Of a DNA stretch of 64,000 bases, positions 1 to 8,701 are shown piece by piece. The position numbers and the translations under genes are program-made. Source of the DNA: Alphaproteobacteria bacterium UBA2903 (lineage in GTDB: Bacteria; Pseudomonadota; Alphaproteobacteria; CAAGCB01; CAG-977); assembly GCA_002349565.1 (NCBI GenBank), contig DEDN01000027.1, forward strand, positions 16,750 through 80,749. The letters run 5' to 3'. Numbering within the stretch: the first letter of the stretch is position 1; each line of letters starts with the position of its first letter. The notes below the pieces were generated by a model. That model ran no database searches. It saw nothing but the letters and a program-made list of their open reading frames with translations, and was not told where the DNA came from.

Positions 1-50
1 CTTCCTTGGTAAGGAAGGGGTCGCGTGTCCGATTCACGCCAGCGGCACCA
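1..50 (+). tRNA. tRNA-Thr(GGU), 3' part only
   Basis: The window opens inside a tRNA. The anticodon stem CTTCC/GGAAG encloses the loop TTGGTAA, giving anticodon GGT (Thr, reads ACC). A T stem GCGTG/CACGC and an encoded CCA end at base 50 follow. The D arm and 5' acceptor strand lie outside the window. A toxin-antitoxin pair follows directly, as is common beside tRNA genes. Confidence 0.93.
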
Positions 51-51
51 T

Positions 52-86
52 AAAGAGGGCGGAAACGTTATGTTTCCGCCCTCTTT
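52..86 (+). terminator. Terminator of tRNA-Thr
   Basis: A perfect 15-base-pair stem (AAAGAGGGCGGAAAC with its complement) closes a GTTAT loop two bases after the tRNA CCA end. The stem ends in T-rich sequence, so it should stop tRNA transcription. Confidence 0.85.
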
Positions 87-114
87 ATATTCAATCCGTC
101 AAACATAAAAAATC

Positions 115-130
115 CGTCCAATATTGGACG
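115..130. promoter_or_regulatory. 16-base palindrome before the toxin-antitoxin pair
   Basis: CGTCCAATATTGGACG is a perfect dyad, 27 bases before the antitoxin start, flanked by an A6 run on the left and a T7 run on the right. It may be the operator of the autoregulated toxin-antitoxin operon, or a short bidirectional terminator; the sequence does not decide. Confidence 0.45.
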
Positions 131-157
131 TTTTTTTGCTTTTGTTCTCAGATTCAG

Positions 158-376
158 ATGATAGCCGTCCGGCTCCCAAAATACATGGTTGACGACGCGA
201 AACGTTTTGCGGCTTCCCAGCTGCGCAGTTTGCCGAAGCAAATCGAATACTGGTACCGCTTGGGCAAGGCGTGCGAACAAAATCCCGATTTGCCCGTCGA
301 ATTCGTAAAAGAATGTCTGGACGGCGCAAACGAACCGTCCGTTCCGTTCGATTTCGGGAACGGCGATGCAGATTGA
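158..376 (+). CDS. ParD-like antitoxin of a type II toxin-antitoxin system
   Basis: A 72-residue protein. Its N-terminus (AVRLPKYMVDDAKRFA) resembles ribbon-helix-helix ParD-like antitoxins, and the following QIEYWYRLGKACEQNPDLP segment matches the pattern of the small 'ParD-like antitoxin' family. It should neutralise the toxin encoded next and repress the operon by binding DNA. The start at the ATG is chosen because it leaves the family N-terminus intact; no strong ribosome binding site is visible. It overlaps the toxin gene by 11 bases, so the two are translationally coupled. The identification rests on motif recall only. Confidence 0.7.
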   Translation: MIAVRLPKYMVDDAKRFAASQLRSLPKQIEYWYRLGKACEQNPDLPVEFVKECLDGANEPSVPFDFGNGDAD

Positions 377-635
377 ACAAAAACTTTCCTTTAAAAAAGC
401 ATACAAAAAGCTGAAGCCAGACCAGAAAAAAGATGTGGACGCAGCTTTGCAGGCGATTTTCGACAATCCCGAAATCGGCGAACAAAAGCGGGGGGATTTG
501 GCTTGGCTGCGCGTCTACAAATTCAAAATGGTCGGGCAACTGACTTTGATCGGATACACCGTCGACGACGACAAAATTGTGCTGACACTAATCGCCTTGG
601 GGACGCATGAAAATTTTTACCGTAATTTAAAATAA
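366..635 (+). CDS. RelE/ParE-family toxin
   Basis: An 89-residue basic protein with the RelE/ParE fold pattern: an N-terminal helix pair (FKKAYKKLKPDQKKDVDAALQAI), then WLRVYKF, strand segments and a C-terminal GTHENFYRNLK like that of RelE/YafQ-type toxins (GTHxxxY). Members cut mRNA at the ribosome or poison gyrase; which applies here cannot be read. It overlaps the antitoxin 3' end, the usual antitoxin-toxin order. Its position just downstream of a tRNA suggests acquisition, but no integrase is seen. Confidence 0.75.
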   Translation: MQIEQKLSFKKAYKKLKPDQKKDVDAALQAIFDNPEIGEQKRGDLAWLRVYKFKMVGQLTLIGYTVDDDKIVLTLIALGTHENFYRNLK

Positions 636-956
636 ATTCATTCCCGCTTTCACATTTTGGCAGATTTCAACAAAACCAACGCTCGGGCTTTGATTTCACG
701 CTTTTTCAAATCCAACTCTGTTTGTCGGATTCGTTTAAATCGAAAATATTCAATAAAAATTGCCAATAAATTTTTTATTATACAACCTCCCCGCTTTGAC
801 GGTACAACGCCCGTTTAATCCAAATCAAAATGCAAATGAACGGCACCCCGACGGGAAATCTCCCATCCGCAGATAAGCATTATCTGCCGCACAAAAGGGA
901 ACAGAACAATAAAAAGCATGGTGTTTTCTTAAAAATTGTATTTTACGGAGCATAAA
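636..956. other. Intergenic region, AT-rich, with a small inverted repeat
   Basis: About 320 bases between the toxin and the asd terminator. I see no credible gene. Bases 735-790 are very AT-rich. At 869-887 GCAGATAA and TTATCTGC form a perfect 8-bp dyad around a 3-base spacer, without a T run; it could be an operator or simply chance. Confidence 0.4.
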
Positions 957-957
957 C

Positions 958-986
958 AAAAAAAGCTCCCCGAACGGAGAGCTTTT
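958..986 (-). terminator. Terminator of asd
   Basis: Read on the minus strand, AAAAGCTCTCC pairs with GGGGAGCTTTT around a short loop and is followed by a T7 run, 15 bases after the asd stop. A T.G wobble fits the minus strand as the functional one. Confidence 0.8.
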
Positions 987-1000
987 CCTGTTTGAAAAGT

Positions 1001-2023
1001 TTATTTGTTCAGATAATCGCGCACCAGCACTTCGGCGATTTGAACCGCGTTCAGCGCCGCGCCTTTGCGCAGGTTGTCCGCCACGCACCAAAAGCTCAGC
1101 CCGTTGTCGACCGTTGCGTCGGAACGGATGCGCGAAACATAAACTTCGCCTTCGCCCGCGACTTCGGCAGGGGTCGGATAGCCGCCGTTTTCGCGGGAAT
1201 CGATCACGACAACCCCCGGCGTTTCACGCAAAATCTCGGTCGCCGCGGTATCGGAAATTTCGTCCGTCGTTTCGATGTTGACGTATTCGGCGTGACCGAC
1301 AAACACGGGAACGCGCGCGCAGTTGGCGTGCACTTTGATTTTCGGATCCAAAATCTTTTTGGTTTCGGCGGTCATTTTCCATTCTTCCTTGGTCGAACCG
1401 TCGTCCAAGAAAACGTCAATGTGCGGAATGACGTTGAAAGCAATCTGTTTGGTGAATTTTTTCTGATTTTCGGACGGCATTTGATTCATAAAGATGCCGC
1501 GCGTCTGGTTGAACAGTTCGTCCATGGCTTCTTTGCCCGCGCCCGAAACGGATTGGTACGTCGAAACGACCACGCGTTCGATGTGAAACGCTTTGTGCAA
1601 AGCCGCCAAAGGCACAACCATTTGAATCGTCGAACAGTTCGGGTTCGCGATGATGTTTTTCTTTTTGTATCCCGCAATCGCTTCGGGATTGACTTCGGGA
1701 ACGACCAGAGGAACGTCGGGATCCATGCGCCATTGCGACGAATTGTCGATGACGACGCAGCCCGCTTTGGCGATTTTCGGGGCGAATTTTTCGGACACGC
1801 CGCCGCCCGCGGACATCAAAGCGATGTCGACCCCGTGAAAGTCGAAGTCCGCCAGATTTTGCACTTTTAAAACTTTTTCTTCGCCGAAAGAAACTTCTTT
1901 TCCGACGGATTTTGACGAAGCCAGAGCATACACTTCGTCAACGGGGAAATTCCGTTCCGCCAAGGTTTGCAGCATTTCACGCCCGACATTGCCGGTTGCG
2001 CCGACGACCGCGACTTTTACCAT
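1001..2023 (-). CDS. asd: Aspartate-semialdehyde dehydrogenase
   Basis: Catalyses NADPH-dependent reduction of aspartyl phosphate to aspartate semialdehyde, the branch point to lysine/diaminopimelate, threonine and methionine. The 340-residue protein starts with the NADP-binding VAVVGATGNVG and has the active-site cysteine (about residue 130) in NPNCST. The start is the ATG at 2021-2023, preceded by AGGAG; an upstream in-frame start would add ten unconserved residues. It lies downstream of rplS after a hairpin and has its own terminator, so it may be partly cotranscribed with the ribosomal operon. Confidence 0.96.
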   Translation of the reverse strand: MVKVAVVGATGNVGREMLQTLAERNFPVDEVYALASSKSVGKEVSFGEEKVLKVQNLADFDFHGVDIALMSAGGGVSEKFAPKIAKAGCVVIDNSSQWRMDPDVPLVVPEVNPEAIAGYKKKNIIANPNCSTIQMVVPLAALHKAFHIERVVVSTYQSVSGAGKEAMDELFNQTRGIFMNQMPSENQKKFTKQIAFNVIPHIDVFLDDGSTKEEWKMTAETKKILDPKIKVHANCARVPVFVGHAEYVNIETTDEISDTAATEILRETPGVVVIDSRENGGYPTPAEVAGEGEVYVSRIRSDATVDNGLSFWCVADNLRKGAALNAVQIAEVLVRDYLNK

Positions 2024-2108
2024 ATCTTTTAAACTCCTAAAACAGGAAAACACAAAAACCCCGATTCGGCAGAAGTCCTACGGGGTAAAAATCCACAGCT
2101 CCGCTTTT

Positions 2109-2136
2109 CCGAAAGGGAGGCGAACCTCCCCTTCGG
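2109..2136 (-). terminator. Hairpin between rplS and asd
   Basis: On the minus strand CCGAAGGGGAGG pairs with CCTCCCTTTCGG (one G-U) across a TTCG tetraloop. There is no immediate T run (AAAAGCGG follows), so it may be a weak terminator or an mRNA-stabilising end for rplS. Confidence 0.55.
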
Positions 2137-2156
2137 AGCAAGAGGGTGCAGCGTTC

Positions 2157-2519
2157 TTATTTCGCGTCGTTGATTTCGGAAATACGAGCCGCTTTACCGC
2201 GCAAGTTGCGGAGGTAATACAACTTGGAACGGGCGACTTTACCGCGACGGGTAACTTCGACTTTCGCCACATTCGGGGAATAGACGGGGAAAACGCGTTC
2301 CACGCCTTCGCCGAACGAAATTTTGCGAACGGTGAACGTCGAGTTCAAACCGTCGTTTTTACGGGCGATGCAAACGCCTTCGTAAACCTGAATACGTTCG
2401 CGGTCGCCTTCGACGACTTTGGCGTGAACGCGCAGGGTGTCGCCGGCTTTAAATTCGGGAAAATCGGCTTTCGCCAGTTTTTCGGCTTGCTCTTTTTCGA
2501 GCGTTTTAATCAAATTCAT
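2157..2519 (-). CDS. rplS: 50S ribosomal protein L19
   Basis: Full-length 120-residue L19 of the large ribosomal subunit, at the subunit interface. The family pattern is clear: [26 protein letters not shown] near residues 24-48, the [13 protein letters not shown] block, and [23 protein letters not shown] near the C-terminus. It is the last gene of ffh-rpsP-rimM-trmD-rplS and starts four bases after trmD. Confidence 0.97.
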   Translation of the reverse strand: MNLIKTLEKEQAEKLAKADFPEFKAGDTLRVHAKVVEGDRERIQVYEGVCIARKNDGLNSTFTVRKISFGEGVERVFPVYSPNVAKVEVTRRGKVARSKLYYLRNLRGKAARISEINDAK

Positions 2520-2523
2520 AGGT

Positions 2524-3240
2524 TTAATCCTCTCGCTTTTTTGCGGTTTCCAGATAAGCTTTCCACAAATCGGGGCGCCGCTGTTTTGTTAACTGTTCCG
2601 CCATGGCTTTGCGCCAGAGGGCGATTTTTCCGTGATGACCCGAGCATAACACTTCGGGCACGGTGCGTCCGTTCCATTCAACGGGACGCGTGTATTGCGG
2701 ATACTCCAACAATCCTTGGCTGAAGCTTTCCTCGGTCAAAGAATCCTGCGATCCCATCACGCCCGGCAATAAACGCACAACCGCGTCCAATACCGCCAGC
2801 GCCGCGGGTTCGCCCCCCGAAAGAACGAAGTCGCCCAAGCTGACTTCCTCGAACGGATAGGCTTCCAGCACACGTTCGTCAATCCCTTCAAAGCGTCCGC
2901 ACAGGAACGTCGCGCGTCCCTCTGCCGCGATTTGTTCCACCAATCCCTGCGTGACTTGCCGTCCGCGCGGGGAAAAGTAAATCAGCCGCGTACCCGCTTT
3001 GTGAACCGCTTCCACGGCGCGTCCCAATACGTCGGGACGCATGACCATGCCCGCGCCGCCTCCGAACGGGGTGTCGTCCACCGTCCGATGACGATCGGAT
3101 GCGAAGTCGCGAATGTTCGTCACATTCAGCTTCCACAACCCTTCGTCCAGCGCTTTTCCCGCCAAAGAATGTCCCAGATAACCGGGGAACATTTCGGGAA
3201 ACACGGTCAAAACATCGGCGGTAAACAAAGGATCAGCCAT
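2524..3240 (-). CDS. trmD: tRNA (guanine-N1)-methyltransferase TrmD
   Basis: Methylates G37 next to the anticodon of tRNAs reading CUN, CCN and CGG codons, preventing +1 frameshifts. The 238-residue protein has SPOUT-family features: [22 protein letters not shown] near residues 40-60, the [22 protein letters not shown] knot near 135-155, and a C-terminal basic helix. The start is the ATG at 3238-3240, overlapping the rimM stop by eight bases; an earlier in-frame start adds 18 unconserved residues inside rimM. Confidence 0.96.
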   Translation of the reverse strand: MADPLFTADVLTVFPEMFPGYLGHSLAGKALDEGLWKLNVTNIRDFASDRHRTVDDTPFGGGAGMVMRPDVLGRAVEAVHKAGTRLIYFSPRGRQVTQGLVEQIAAEGRATFLCGRFEGIDERVLEAYPFEEVSLGDFVLSGGEPAALAVLDAVVRLLPGVMGSQDSLTEESFSQGLLEYPQYTRPVEWNGRTVPEVLCSGHHGKIALWRKAMAEQLTKQRRPDLWKAYLETAKKRED

Positions 3241-3775
3241 TGTCTTCCGCGTCCTGTTTTTCGGGTTTGACTTCCACAAATTCAGGCAGGACAACCGTCA
3301 AAGTGTTGTGTTCGACATCGACTTCGGGAACAACCGAATCGGTAAACGGCAGAAAATCCGCCAAGTTTCCGATTTCCAGCATATCGCCCGCGCCGAAGTT
3401 GTACACGCCTTTGACTTTGCCGAGGATTTCGCCGTCCGCCGTTTTGGCGGTCATGCCGATAAGGTCGGCATAATAGAACTCGTTGTCTGATGTTTCGGGC
3501 AAAGCTTTGCGGTCAACGAACAACTTGACACCCCGCAGGGCTTCCGCCGCCGTCCTGTCCGAAATGCCGTCCAAACGGACAAGGAAAACATCCCCCGTCT
3601 GACCGACGATTTCAGCCTTGAAGCTTCGCTTGTCCGATTCGTCGGACAACGCGCCGTACGACGCAAAATCCCGCGCCTGTTTTGTGTAGCTTTTGACTTT
3701 GACCAAACCGCGAACGCCGTGCGCCGTGGTAATCATCGCCACGCACACTTTGCCGTTTTCAGCGGTTTTTGTCAT
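3233..3775 (-). CDS. rimM: Ribosome maturation factor RimM
   Basis: A 180-residue 30S-maturation factor. The N-terminal barrel carries the typical [21 protein letters not shown], and the C-terminal PRC barrel starts at FYYADLIGM and has the [19 protein letters not shown] signature. RimM binds S19 and helps 16S 3'-domain folding. It overlaps trmD by eight bases and follows rpsP, the normal order. Confidence 0.96.
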   Translation of the reverse strand: MTKTAENGKVCVAMITTAHGVRGLVKVKSYTKQARDFASYGALSDESDKRSFKAEIVGQTGDVFLVRLDGISDRTAAEALRGVKLFVDRKALPETSDNEFYYADLIGMTAKTADGEILGKVKGVYNFGAGDMLEIGNLADFLPFTDSVVPEVDVEHNTLTVVLPEFVEVKPEKQDAEDNG

Positions 3776-3801
3776 TGTCGCAAGACTCCTTTACGGAAAA
3801 A

Positions 3802-4170
3802 TTAAGCTTCCGCGGTCGCTTCGGCGGCGGCAGCAGCGGCTTCCGCTTTGGCTTTGGCGCGTTCCTGAGCCTTGGCTTTCGGAGCGGACTTCTGCGGGCG
3901 TTCGTTGATGACGGGAGCTTCGCACAAGCCCAGTTTCGACAACAATTTCGCAACGCGTTCGGTCGGCTGCGCACCGGCGCCCAGCCAGAATTTCACGCGG
4001 TCGGCTTTGACGACGACGCGTTCGGCGTGATCCGCCGGCAACAGCGGGTTGTAAGAACCGACGCGTTCGATGAAACGACCGTCGCGCGGGCAACGCTGAT
4101 CTGCTACAACGATTTTGTGAAAGGGCGCGCCTTTCGAACCACCGCGAGCAAGTCTGATACGAACTGACAT
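3802..4170 (-). CDS. rpsP: 30S ribosomal protein S16
   Basis: S16, 122 residues. The first 80 residues are the conserved core ([52 protein letters not shown]); the remaining 40 form an Ala/Lys/Glu-rich tail, a usual alphaproteobacterial extension. Binds 16S rRNA early in 30S assembly. Second gene of the ffh operon. Confidence 0.97.
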   Translation of the reverse strand: MSVRIRLARGGSKGAPFHKIVVADQRCPRDGRFIERVGSYNPLLPADHAERVVVKADRVKFWLGAGAQPTERVAKLLSKLGLCEAPVINERPQKSAPKAKAQERAKAKAEAAAAAAEATAEA

Positions 4171-4209
4171 TTAATTTACCTCACTTTTAAAATTCACAAA
4201 GTCTGCCGT

Positions 4210-5598
4210 TCAAGACGGAAATCCGCCGAACGGAGGAAAGCCCCCCGTTCCGCCGAAACCGCCGCCGAAGCCGCCGGGCAGACCGCCGAACAAGCCTCGC
4301 TTTCCCATTTTTTTCACCTTTTTCATCATGTCCGCCATTTGGTCGTACTGTTTCAGAAGCTTGTTGACTTCCTGTACGGTCAAGCCGCAGCCGTCGGCAA
4401 TGCGCTTTTTGCGCGAAGCCTTGATGATGTCGGGATTACGGCGTTCGCGAGGCGTCATGGAAAGAATAATCGCCTCTTGCCGTTTAAAAACTTTGTCGTC
4501 GATTTTGGCGGCGTCGATTTGCGCTTTGAATTTGCCCATGCCGGGGATTAAGCCCAGCAAGCCTTTCAAATCGCCCATCTTTTGCATCTGCCGCAGCTGC
4601 GACAACAAATCGTTCAAATCGAAGCGTCCGTCCATCATGCGTTTCGCGACGCGTTCCGCTTCGTCTTTATCCATTTTTTCCGCCGCCGTTTCCACCAAGG
4701 AAACAACGTCGCCCATGCCCAAAATCCTGCCCGCCAAGCGGTCGGGATGGAACGGTTCGAGGGCTTCAACCTTTTCGCCCGCGCCCAAAAATTTAATCGG
4801 GCGTCCCGTCACGGCGCGCATGGACAGCGCCGCTCCGCCGCGCGAATCGCCGTCGATTCGCGTCAGCACAATGCCCGTGATTCCGATTTTTTCGTTGAAT
4901 TCGCGCGCGATGTTCGCCGCGTCCTGTCCCGCCAGAGCGTCAACCACCAAAAGCGTTTCGTGCGGATTGACCAAAGCGCGGACTTCCGCCACTTCAGCCA
5001 TCATATCCAAATCGATATGCAGGCGTCCCGCCGTATCCAAGATGACGACGTCGTAGCCTTTTTTGGCTTCCGCCATGGCGCGGGCGGCAATGGCTTTGGG
5101 TTTTTCGCCGACAATCACGGGCAGAACCGCGACGTCGATTTGTTTGCCTAATTGCGCCAGCTGTTCCTGCGCCGCGGGGCGGTAAACGTCCAAGGACGCC
5201 AGTAAAACGCGCTTTTTGTCTTTTTTCAAGCGCAGAGCCAGTTTGGCGGAGGTCGTCGTTTTACCCGACCCCTGCAGACCGACCATCAAAACGGGGACGG
5301 GCGCGGGCGCGTTCAAATCCAGCGCGGCGTTTTCCCCGCCCAGAGTTTCCACCAGCGCGTCGTTGACAATTTTGACAACCATTTGAGAGGGAGTGACGGA
5401 CTTGACAACCGCCTGTCCGACCGCCTGTTCGCGCACTTTCGCCACAAAGTCCTTGACCACGGGCAGGGCGACGTCGGCTTCCAGCAAAGCGATGCGGATT
5501 TCGCGCATGGCGGTGTCGACGTCGGACTCGGTCAAAGCCCCCCGCCGCGCCAAGCGGTCGAACACGCCGCTTAATTTTTCAGCCAAAGTATCGAACAT
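4210..5598 (-). CDS. ffh: Signal recognition particle protein Ffh
   Basis: The GTPase subunit of SRP; with 4.5S RNA it brings nascent membrane proteins to FtsY and SecYEG. In 462 residues: N-domain four-helix bundle (1-90), G domain with P-loop GLQGSGKTT (107-115), DTAGR and TRIDGD motifs, and Met-rich M domain (about 295-435) that binds RNA and signal peptides. The C-terminus is a Gly/Phe/Pro-rich tail. First gene of its operon, with a visible promoter and an unusual leader upstream. Confidence 0.97.
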   Translation of the reverse strand: MFDTLAEKLSGVFDRLARRGALTESDVDTAMREIRIALLEADVALPVVKDFVAKVREQAVGQAVVKSVTPSQMVVKIVNDALVETLGGENAALDLNAPAPVPVLMVGLQGSGKTTTSAKLALRLKKDKKRVLLASLDVYRPAAQEQLAQLGKQIDVAVLPVIVGEKPKAIAARAMAEAKKGYDVVILDTAGRLHIDLDMMAEVAEVRALVNPHETLLVVDALAGQDAANIAREFNEKIGITGIVLTRIDGDSRGGAALSMRAVTGRPIKFLGAGEKVEALEPFHPDRLAGRILGMGDVVSLVETAAEKMDKDEAERVAKRMMDGRFDLNDLLSQLRQMQKMGDLKGLLGLIPGMGKFKAQIDAAKIDDKVFKRQEAIILSMTPRERRNPDIIKASRKKRIADGCGLTVQEVNKLLKQYDQMADMMKKVKKMGKRGLFGGLPGGFGGGFGGTGGFPPFGGFPS

Positions 5599-5700
5599 TT
5601 TTCCTCTTTCCCTTATACAAACAAAAAGGGCGTCTGTGAGCGTATCTTCACCGGCAGACGAACCTCCTTGGAGGCATAAGGCGTAAAACCTTGTATGATT
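5599..5700 (-). promoter_or_regulatory. Structured 5' leader of the ffh operon
   Basis: About 100 untranslated bases between the promoter and ffh. On the minus strand it has CCTCCAAGGAGG and then CGTCTG/CAGACG enclosing an inner TGA/TCA pairing, followed by CCCTTTTTG, i.e. a terminator-like or attenuator-like hairpin before the gene. I recall that a conserved RNA motif called ffh has been described upstream of ffh in alphaproteobacteria; whether this is a member must be tested with its covariance model. Confidence 0.5.
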
Positions 5701-5706
5701 ACGGTT

Positions 5707-5735
5707 CTTATACCCTTTAAAGCACCGAAAGTCAA
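5707..5735 (-). promoter_or_regulatory. Promoter of the ffh operon
   Basis: Minus-strand TTGACT (5730-5735), 17-base spacer, TATAAG (5707-5712). Close to the sigma-70 consensus; it places the transcript start near base 5700, about 100 bases before ffh. Confidence 0.75.
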
Positions 5736-5787
5736 CACGTTTTGCAATTCAACACGCTGTTTTCTTAAAAAACTCGGCTTAAAAAAG

Positions 5788-5816
5788 TTTTCTTTCTTTT
5801 TCGGTTATTTTATACT
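5788..5816 (+). promoter_or_regulatory. Probable promoter of the DUF2238 gene
   Basis: A TATACT -10 at 5811-5816 lies 18 bases before AAAAGGAGAG (5834-5843), which leads to the ATG at 5852. The -35 (TTTTCT, 5788-5793) is weak. The -10 overlaps the first alternative start codon, which supports using the later ATG. Confidence 0.55.
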
Positions 5817-5851
5817 TGCTTATCAAGCTTTGGAAAAAGGAGAGAACAGAA

Positions 5852-6460
5852 ATGACGGGGCGTTTCGCTTTTGGACTGTTGATTTTATGGTTTTGCGCCG
5901 CTGTCGCTTCGATCGTCGATCCGTACGATTACAAAGTTTGGGCGACGGAAATGCTGATGGTTTTTACGATTGTCGTTCTTTTGTCGGCGACATACCGGAA
6001 ACTTCAATTTTCAAAAACATCGTATTTTATCATCTTTTGCTTTCTGTTGGTTCAAACCGTCGGCGCGCACTATACGTTCGAACGCGTGCCGTTTTTTTTC
6101 AATGCCGCGGGGCGCAACAATTTTGACAGATTCGGTCATTTTGTGTTTGGCTTGAACGCTTTTGTCGTCATCGAATTTTTGTTGAAGCGGAAAATCGCCT
6201 CATCGTTCAACCTTGCCTGCGTTTCCGCTTTTTTTGCTGTTTTGGTCTTGTCGAACACTTGGCGTTTTTTCGAATTGTTCTATGCCGATATAGAAAACGG
6301 GAAATCGGGGGATGCCCTTTTGGGAATGCAGGGGGATTATTGGAATGCCCAAAAAGACATGCTGTGCGACATTATCGGCTCCGCTGCCGCCGTTTATCTG
6401 TTTAAAACCGGACAGCACTTTCGAAAAAAGAAACAAACAGCCGCGTCTGCGGAATTATGA
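5852..6460 (+). CDS. DUF2238 (YjdF-like) inner-membrane protein
   Basis: A 202-residue polytopic membrane protein with about five or six hydrophobic segments. The family signature is readable: GAHYTFERVPFFF, then RNNFDRFGHFVFG, and YWNAQKDMLCDIIGSAAA near the C-terminus, matching the DUF2238/YjdF pattern. Function is unknown in this family. The start is set by the ribosome binding site GGAGAG eight bases upstream. Its stop overlaps by six bases the 3' end of the convergent phosphatase gene. Confidence 0.75.
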   Translation: MTGRFAFGLLILWFCAAVASIVDPYDYKVWATEMLMVFTIVVLLSATYRKLQFSKTSYFIIFCFLLVQTVGAHYTFERVPFFFNAAGRNNFDRFGHFVFGLNAFVVIEFLLKRKIASSFNLACVSAFFAVLVLSNTWRFFELFYADIENGKSGDALLGMQGDYWNAQKDMLCDIIGSAAAVYLFKTGQHFRKKKQTAASAEL

Positions 6461-8698
6461 TTCCGTTTTTGCATTGAATTTCTTGTACAGCGTCAGAACG
6501 TTTTTTCCGTCTTTGCGGCAATAGTGTACGCGCGTCATCATTTGTTTGACCATAAAGATTCCCATTTTGCCGATCGCGCGTTTTTCCGGCGGCAATGAAA
6601 TATCGGGATCCTCCACGTCCAGCGGATTGAATTTTTCGCCGCTGTCTTTAAATGTCATCGTCAGCCCGCCGGAAGAGCCTCCCGCCGAAAAAGCGAATTC
6701 GATTTTTGCGTTTTTATCGCCGGAATACGCGTATTTTATTATGTTTGCCGTTATCTCATCGATTGCAATCAAAATATCCGCAAAGTCGTCTTGCGGGCAA
6801 GCGTTCTTTTTCAGCCGTTCCGAAACTTCGGACGCAATGACCTCCTGCCCTTTCGAATCGGCGGAAACAACAAACGAGCAAACATTGTACCGCAAAGCCA
6901 GCATGGTGATATCGTCCGACTGCTCGCGCCCTTTTGCGTACTCCTGCACATCCGCTTCAACGCGCCGGATTAAATTTTCCGGATGTTCTTTTGCATTTTC
7001 ATTCAAAACGGAACGCAACCGTTCTTCGCCGTAAAGCAGCTCCTCCCCGTTTTGCGCTTCCGTAACGCCGTCCGTGTACAGGAAAAGACTGTCGCCGTTT
7101 TTTAAAAACAATTCTTTTTGGGAATAAGCGGCGTCTTCCGTCCCGCCCAATATACGTCCCGAAACATCCGTCAAGTATTCATAAGCCCCGCTTCCGCGCT
7201 TGACCAGCGGCGGGTTATGCCCAGCCGAAGCATAAACAAACCGTCCCGTTTCCAGATTCAGAATCCCCATAAACACGGTAACGAACATAAATGTATTGTT
7301 GTTTTGCCACAGCTGTTTATTCGCTTTTGTAAATATCTCGGCAGGTTCGCACCCGTTTTCAGCCAAGTTTCTCAGCAATGTTTTGGCGGACATCATAAAC
7401 AAAGCCGCAGGCACGCCTTTGTCCGAAACGTCCGCGATAACGATTCCCAGCCGGTTTTCATCCGAACCGATCAGAAAAAAATCATAAAAATCGCTGCCGA
7501 CTTCCTTTGCCGGCGTCATCGCCGCATAGATTTCGAAATCCGTCCTGTCGGGAAAAGCGGCAGCAACCGACGGCAGCGCGTTTTGCTGAATGCGGGACGC
7601 CAGCAGCAATTCTTTTTCAACCTGAACCGCACGTTCGGCAAGCATTCTTTTCAACGACGAAACCATCGTGTTGATGCCGTCGGACAAAGAACGAAACTCC
7701 GGATTTGTATGCACTTTGATTTTTTCATCCAGATCCCCCGCCGTAATTTTCAGCAGCCCCCCGTTGATACGATTCACGCCCGAAACAATTATCCTGTCCA
7801 GTAAAAACGATACGACGGCAATCATGACAAAGTACAAAACGACAAAGGCAAAAAGGCTTCCCAAAAAGAACGTGTGCCGCTGCGTGTACATTTCCTTGAT
7901 CGTATAAACGCCGACAAGTATTTTGCCTTCCGTCAACGGAATCGAAGTGTAAAACAGTTTTCCTTTCGGGGAATATATTTCGCCGCTTTTTGCATTTGCA
8001 AATGTTTTGTAAGGCGGAAAAACAATATCCGTCGCCGCTTGGTTTCGCCCCGAAATTTTCCCGTCCGGCGAAACCAAAAAAAACATCCCCGAACGCCCGG
8101 TATCGATATTTTGAAAACTTTTTTCCCAAAACTCGTCCGTTCCGGAAATGATGCCGTTATCCAAATACCGCGCGGCGCGAATGTATCCCGAACGGTTCGG
8201 ACAAGCAACGCCCGCGAATTGAATTTGCCGATGTTCGTCTTTTCCCGAAATTTTACGCGGCGCTTCAAGGTAAAAAGCATCCGCTTTGCCGGACAGAAAA
8301 TCAAACGAAGGTTTTTCATCGAAAAACCCCGCTTCATTTTCAATTGATGCGGTTTTGTTGTTGTTTTTATCAAAAATGTCCAAAACAACGAAATCCAATC
8401 GGGACGCCCATTGGCGCAAAAATTGTTTGTCCGAAAGGAACGGCGCGGGCTTCAGCGACACCGCGAAAGAAAACTCCCGCAGTTCTTTTTCAAATTCGCT
8501 TTCCTTGACCTGCTTCATTCGGGTCAAAGCTTGCTGAGCCAGTTCGATTTGACGTTTTGCGTTTTCCAAGCGCGAAAAAACAAATTTTTCCGAGTTTTGA
8601 AAAGTATAATGGGAAAGCAATGCGTAAAACTGTGCAAACGTTACGATAAAAGCCGCCGCCGCACAAACAAACAGCCATTTTTGAAATGTTTTACGCAT
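6455..8698 (-). CDS. Membrane receptor with HAMP, PP2C phosphatase (RsbU/SpoIIE) and HATPase (RsbW-like) domains
   Basis: A 747-residue signalling protein. Order: TM helix (about 8-28), periplasmic sensor region to about 275, second TM helix (278-303), HAMP (about 305-360), a PP2C-type Ser/Thr phosphatase domain (about 375-605; metal-ligand motifs VGSDFYDFF, IADVSDKG, LYTDGVTEAQNGE, SDDITMLAL) and a C-terminal GHKL/HATPase domain (IDEITANIIKYAY N-box, FKDSGEKFNP, MGIFMVKQ). The phosphatase would dephosphorylate a STAS protein and the kinase-like domain would bind or phosphorylate it. The STAS gene is four bases upstream, so both halves of a partner switch are present; no sigma factor is nearby. 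Confidence 0.87.
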   Translation of the reverse strand: MRKTFQKWLFVCAAAAFIVTFAQFYALLSHYTFQNSEKFVFSRLENAKRQIELAQQALTRMKQVKESEFEKELREFSFAVSLKPAPFLSDKQFLRQWASRLDFVVLDIFDKNNNKTASIENEAGFFDEKPSFDFLSGKADAFYLEAPRKISGKDEHRQIQFAGVACPNRSGYIRAARYLDNGIISGTDEFWEKSFQNIDTGRSGMFFLVSPDGKISGRNQAATDIVFPPYKTFANAKSGEIYSPKGKLFYTSIPLTEGKILVGVYTIKEMYTQRHTFFLGSLFAFVVLYFVMIAVVSFLLDRIIVSGVNRINGGLLKITAGDLDEKIKVHTNPEFRSLSDGINTMVSSLKRMLAERAVQVEKELLLASRIQQNALPSVAAAFPDRTDFEIYAAMTPAKEVGSDFYDFFLIGSDENRLGIVIADVSDKGVPAALFMMSAKTLLRNLAENGCEPAEIFTKANKQLWQNNNTFMFVTVFMGILNLETGRFVYASAGHNPPLVKRGSGAYEYLTDVSGRILGGTEDAAYSQKELFLKNGDSLFLYTDGVTEAQNGEELLYGEERLRSVLNENAKEHPENLIRRVEADVQEYAKGREQSDDITMLALRYNVCSFVVSADSKGQEVIASEVSERLKKNACPQDDFADILIAIDEITANIIKYAYSGDKNAKIEFAFSAGGSSGGLTMTFKDSGEKFNPLDVEDPDISLPPEKRAIGKMGIFMVKQMMTRVHYCRKDGKNVLTLYKKFNAKTES

Positions 8699-8701
8699 AT
8701 T

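Noticed and set aside
825..1091. 88-codon minus ORF overlapping the asd 3' end
   Set aside because: Passes through the asd terminator and has no ribosome binding site or recognisable pattern.
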